Below, one piece after another: positions 61,320-64,000 of a stretch of DNA of 64,000 nt. Under the pieces are notes generated by a model. The model had not been told where the DNA came from, did no database searches, and worked only from the letters and a program-made list of their open reading frames with translations. The stretch covers positions 1 through 64,000 of the forward strand of contig JAZJZF010000021.1 of the NCBI GenBank assembly GCA_040389965.1, written 5' to 3'. The translations under genes and the position numbers were made by a program. This stretch comes from UBA4416 sp040389965. GTDB taxonomy: Bacteria > Bacteroidota > Bacteroidia > B-17B0 > Aurantibacillaceae. Position 1 is the first letter of the stretch, and every line of letters begins with the position of its first letter.

Positions 61320-62776
61320 TTTATCTTATACAGTTTTAGGGCATTTTTTTGAAAAATAAGATAAACCGAATTCATATCTATAAACTTACTAATGTCGGTA
61401 CCTGTATCGCTTACAAGATAAGTTGCTCCATTTTTTATGGCATTATCCACTTTATCTTTAGTTAACCCTTCTTCACTATCGCTCCACCCTTTTCTGTTTA
61501 GATGATATAGCACAATACACCTCGATGCATCGCCATGCACAATCACTTTCGCATCTTTCGGGATTATCGCCTGGAGGTCTTTTTTATAAAAAAGGTATTC
61601 CTTCGTAAAGCCCGGTGAATAAGCGTTCCATCTGGTATTGCACCTTAAATAGGCCGTAATTGGAGAAACCATAAAAGAAAGTAAAATCAAATACTTTAAG
61701 CCATTAGCAGGTTTCGATAAAATAATTAAAATAGCTTTTGATATAATGATAAATATAAATGGCAAGAACACAAACAGATAATAATCGTGCACTTTATCAA
61801 TCATATTCATCTCATACAAAAAATAAAAACTACAGGCGCATAGTACATAAAAAAGAGAACGATGAACAGTATCCCGAAAATTAAAACTCCTGAAAACAAA
61901 GTATAATCCAATTATAAATAATGGAACTGTGGCATAATTGACCAACAATTCAGGTAATGTAGAAATAAGGTTAAACTGAAAAATATCCAAAAGTTTAAGC
62001 AAAGGAAAATCGCTACTGAATATGCCACCAATAATACCGTTTTCACGCCATGTACTGATTATAAAAACATACCATAAAAGAGGCAGGGAACAAATGAGTG
62101 CGGGCAATAGTATATATTTTACATCTATTTTCTTTTCTCTTCCTCTTTCATATACTTTCGATACATACATAATTCCAAACACAATAAAAGGAAGTTTCAC
62201 AGCAAGGCTAAATGCAAGGAACAGGATGCTTATCACAAAAAACTTCATTTTATCTTCTTTTAAATGTTTGATCCAATAATAAACCGACCATATTCCTAAG
62301 CAAAGCGCCAGATTATCCGGTAAAGGATTTACAGAATAATAATAGATAATAGGCGAAAATAAAAAGAACCAGGAAGTTAAACAGGCTACCAATTTATTGC
62401 GAGTAAGCGCCTGAATTACCTTATAAATTCCCCAAACAGAAAACAGGGTTGCCAAATAAAAAAACAAACGGGTTATAATCAAATGATTACCTAGCAATTT
62501 ATACAAAGCAGCGATAATCCACTGTGCCAAAGGAAACTCCATCCGAAAGAGTCTGTCTTTATAATAAAAATCGTTGATCCGTGGATTAAGAATATTAAAA
62601 TCTTCGTTAGCAAAATTTTCGATAACCGTTTGTGTTTGGGTTTGCCGCCAGGCATGATAACCAATCACATCGAGTGAAAACACACGATAATGCTGAAAAA
62701 CACTTATACTAATCGCCAGGCAAAAGAACAACGGTAAAAACCATTTGTTGTAAACTATCTGTTGTAATTTAATCAC
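61316..62776 (-). CDS. Polytopic GT-C type glycosyltransferase-like membrane protein
   Basis: A protein of 486 residues with about ten transmembrane helices. A conserved first periplasmic loop reads YHAWRQTQTQTVIENFANED, as in GT39/ArnT-like (PMT) family proteins. A C-terminal soluble region (about 410-486) follows. The donor is probably a polyprenyl-linked sugar, but the substrate is unknown. It is the first gene of a minus-strand operon with the two GH16 genes and the Cys-rich peptide. It is divergent from the E1 dehydrogenase gene at a 59-bp spacing. Confidence 0.82.
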   Translation of the reverse strand: MIKLQQIVYNKWFLPLFFCLAISISVFQHYRVFSLDVIGYHAWRQTQTQTVIENFANEDFNILNPRINDFYYKDRLFRMEFPLAQWIIAALYKLLGNHLIITRLFFYLATLFSVWGIYKVIQALTRNKLVACLTSWFFLFSPIIYYYSVNPLPDNLALCLGIWSVYYWIKHLKEDKMKFFVISILFLAFSLAVKLPFIVFGIMYVSKVYERGREKKIDVKYILLPALICSLPLLWYVFIISTWRENGIIGGIFSSDFPLLKLLDIFQFNLISTLPELLVNYATVPLFIIGLYFVFRSFNFRDTVHRSLFYVLCACSFYFLYEMNMIDKVHDYYLFVFLPFIFIIISKAILIILSKPANGLKYLILLSFMVSPITAYLRCNTRWNAYSPGFTKEYLFYKKDLQAIIPKDAKVIVHGDASRCIVLYHLNRKGWSDSEEGLTKDKVDNAIKNGATYLVSDTGTDISKFIDMNSVYLIFQKNALKLYKIK

Positions 62777-62835
62777 GATTTTATATTTTCAAAATTAACC
62801 TAAAATTGGTATTTTCGCTACTTTAAATAGATATT

Positions 62836-64000
62836 ATGATAACTGCTGAATCTCCTGTAAAATTTGATAGACGTAAACAAAAAGACGATATCCTTTTACA
62901 ACTTTATAAAAACATTTTAACGCCCCGTATGATAGAAGAAAAAATGCTTTTATTGTTGCGTCAGGGGCGTATTGCCAAATGGTTCAGCGGCATAGGGCAG
63001 GAAGCAATTTCGGTAGGTGTGGCAACAGCCCTGAATCAGGATGAGTTTATTTTACCAATGCACCGTAATTTAGGAGTATTTACAACCCGCGGTATTCCTA
63101 TGAACCGTTTGTTTTCACAGTTTCAGGGTAAGCCTAGCGGTTTTACACAAGGCCGCGACCGTTCATTTCACTTTGGCACGCAGGAGTATAATATTGTGGG
63201 GATGATCTCGCATTTAGGCCCGCAATTAGGTGTTGCCGATGGTATTGCTTTAGGAAATAAATTACGTCACGAGAAAAAAGTAACCGTTGTATTTAGCGGC
63301 GATGGTGGTGCCAGCGAAGGCGATTTCCACGAAAGTATTAATACAGCTGCCGTGTGGGACTTGCCTGTTATTTTTGTGATCGAGAATAACGGTTATGGTT
63401 TATCTACACCAAGCAACGAGCAATTCCGTTGTAAGTCATTTGCCGACAAAGCAATTGGTTATGGTATTGAAGGTGTAACCGTTGATGGTAATAACGTTTT
63501 AAAAGTGTACGAAACCGTTAAAAATTTAGCAGAATCTATCCGGGAAAATCCACGCCCCGTTTTATTGGAATGTATCACTTTCCGTATGCGTGGCCATGAG
63601 GAAGCATCAGGTACTAAATATGTTCCCAAAGAATTATTTGATGTATGGGGAAGAAAAGATCCTGTTAATAATTTCGAGAAATTTCTGATCGACGAAGGAG
63701 TTTTAACCGAACAGATCATTGAAAAAATGCGCGCTGATATCAAACACGATATCGAGCAGGGACTAGAAAAAACCTTTGCAGAAACCTTACCTCCACCCGA
63801 TACTCAAAAAGAGCTTTCAGAAATGTATGCTCCTTATACAGCCAACGATACTTCCAATACAACAGGACCAAAAACCAACAAACGCTTAATTGACGCTATT
63901 TCTGACGGGATGCGTTTAGCAATGCGCAAACACGAGAACCTTGTGTTGATGGGGCAGGATATTGCTGATTATGGTGGTGTATTTAAAATTACAGAAGGCT
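62836..64000 (+). CDS. Fused alpha-beta E1 of a 2-oxoacid dehydrogenase (3' truncated)
   Basis: The frame is open from ATG 62836 to the window end (388 codons, no stop), so the 3' part lies outside. The ThDP motif GDGGASEGDFHESINTAAVW ends in FVIENN (about 154-180). GIGQEAISVGVATAL, PMHRNLGVF and CITFRMRGHEEASG are E1-alpha segments. The alpha domain ends at about residue 335, and a linker leads to TNKRLIDAISDGMRLAMRKHE and MGQDIADYGG, the start of the E1-beta domain. The likely enzyme is branched-chain 2-oxoacid dehydrogenase E1 or a pyruvate-type relative in the fused Bacteroidota form. Confidence 0.93.
   Translation, partial: MITAESPVKFDRRKQKDDILLQLYKNILTPRMIEEKMLLLLRQGRIAKWFSGIGQEAISVGVATALNQDEFILPMHRNLGVFTTRGIPMNRLFSQFQGKPSGFTQGRDRSFHFGTQEYNIVGMISHLGPQLGVADGIALGNKLRHEKKVTVVFSGDGGASEGDFHESINTAAVWDLPVIFVIENNGYGLSTPSNEQFRCKSFADKAIGYGIEGVTVDGNNVLKVYETVKNLAESIRENPRPVLLECITFRMRGHEEASGTKYVPKELFDVWGRKDPVNNFEKFLIDEGVLTEQIIEKMRADIKHDIEQGLEKTFAETLPPPDTQKELSEMYAPYTANDTSNTTGPKTNKRLIDAISDGMRLAMRKHENLVLMGQDIADYGGVFKITEG

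Overview
The window is A+T-rich chromosomal DNA from a member of the Bacteroidota, probably an environmental lineage near the Flavobacteriales, Chitinophagales or Sphingobacteriales. Evidence for this: two proteins look like type IX secretion (T9SS) cargo or share its C-terminal features; the aerotolerance (bat) operon has the Bacteroidota order; transketolase is split and the E1 dehydrogenase is alpha-beta fused; DUF4783 lies in front of nadC; promoters resemble TTTG/TAnnTTTG; Shine-Dalgarno sites are mostly absent. Three runs of N (7955-7967, 18109-18158, 42396-42405) are assembly gaps and each falls inside a gene. Both end genes are cut by the window edges.

Layout. 1-8.9 kb: the end of an unrecognised gene, an SUMF1-like protein, a biotin cluster (bioB, WG-repeat gene, bioF), a zinc-ribbon membrane protein, an alpha/beta hydrolase, a lipoprotein and ornithine aminotransferase. 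9-17.7 kb: a long co-directional MoxR/DUF58/BatABCDE operon. It carries the internally deleted remnant of a four-helix-bundle (S23 family) gene. 17.8-29.5 kb: a surface protein, a transglutaminase-like lipoprotein, pntAB, a Cys/Lys-rich peptide, a T9SS-type metzincin protease, a second DUF58 protein, HU, a candidate structured RNA, a membrane protein and fmt. 29.6-38.0 kb: an OmpR-type two-component system next to a TolC/adaptor/RND heavy-metal-type efflux operon. Three phased direct repeats upstream of the efflux operon are a likely operator.

38.1-44.3 kb is the most unusual part. All its genes lie on the minus strand (DUF4145, a two-TM protein, a VOC protein, an SDR/AraC/165-aa group, and a DUF2971 gene broken by one stop codon). 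They are separated by related intergenic elements that open with TAACG-like and close with GTTAG-like sequences. Most of these elements sit a few bases beyond the stop codon of a gene, which is the geometry of a gene-cassette array, but no integrase is visible.

44.4-53 kb returns to housekeeping genes (waaA, a DUF6624 protein, topoisomerase IV parC/parE, an intact S23-family protein, ychF). 53-58.4 kb holds the two halves of a split transketolase with a secreted VWA protein between them, then rlmH, a DUF4783 protein and nadC. 58.5-62.8 kb holds a hairpin repeat and a minus-strand operon of a GT-C membrane glycosyltransferase-like protein, an active-looking GH16 hydrolase, a paralogue that has lost the GH16 nucleophile, and a 38-aa Cys-rich membrane peptide. 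The window ends inside a fused E1 dehydrogenase gene.

Many intergenic gaps carry short degenerate repeats in direct and inverted copies, with a different family in each gap.
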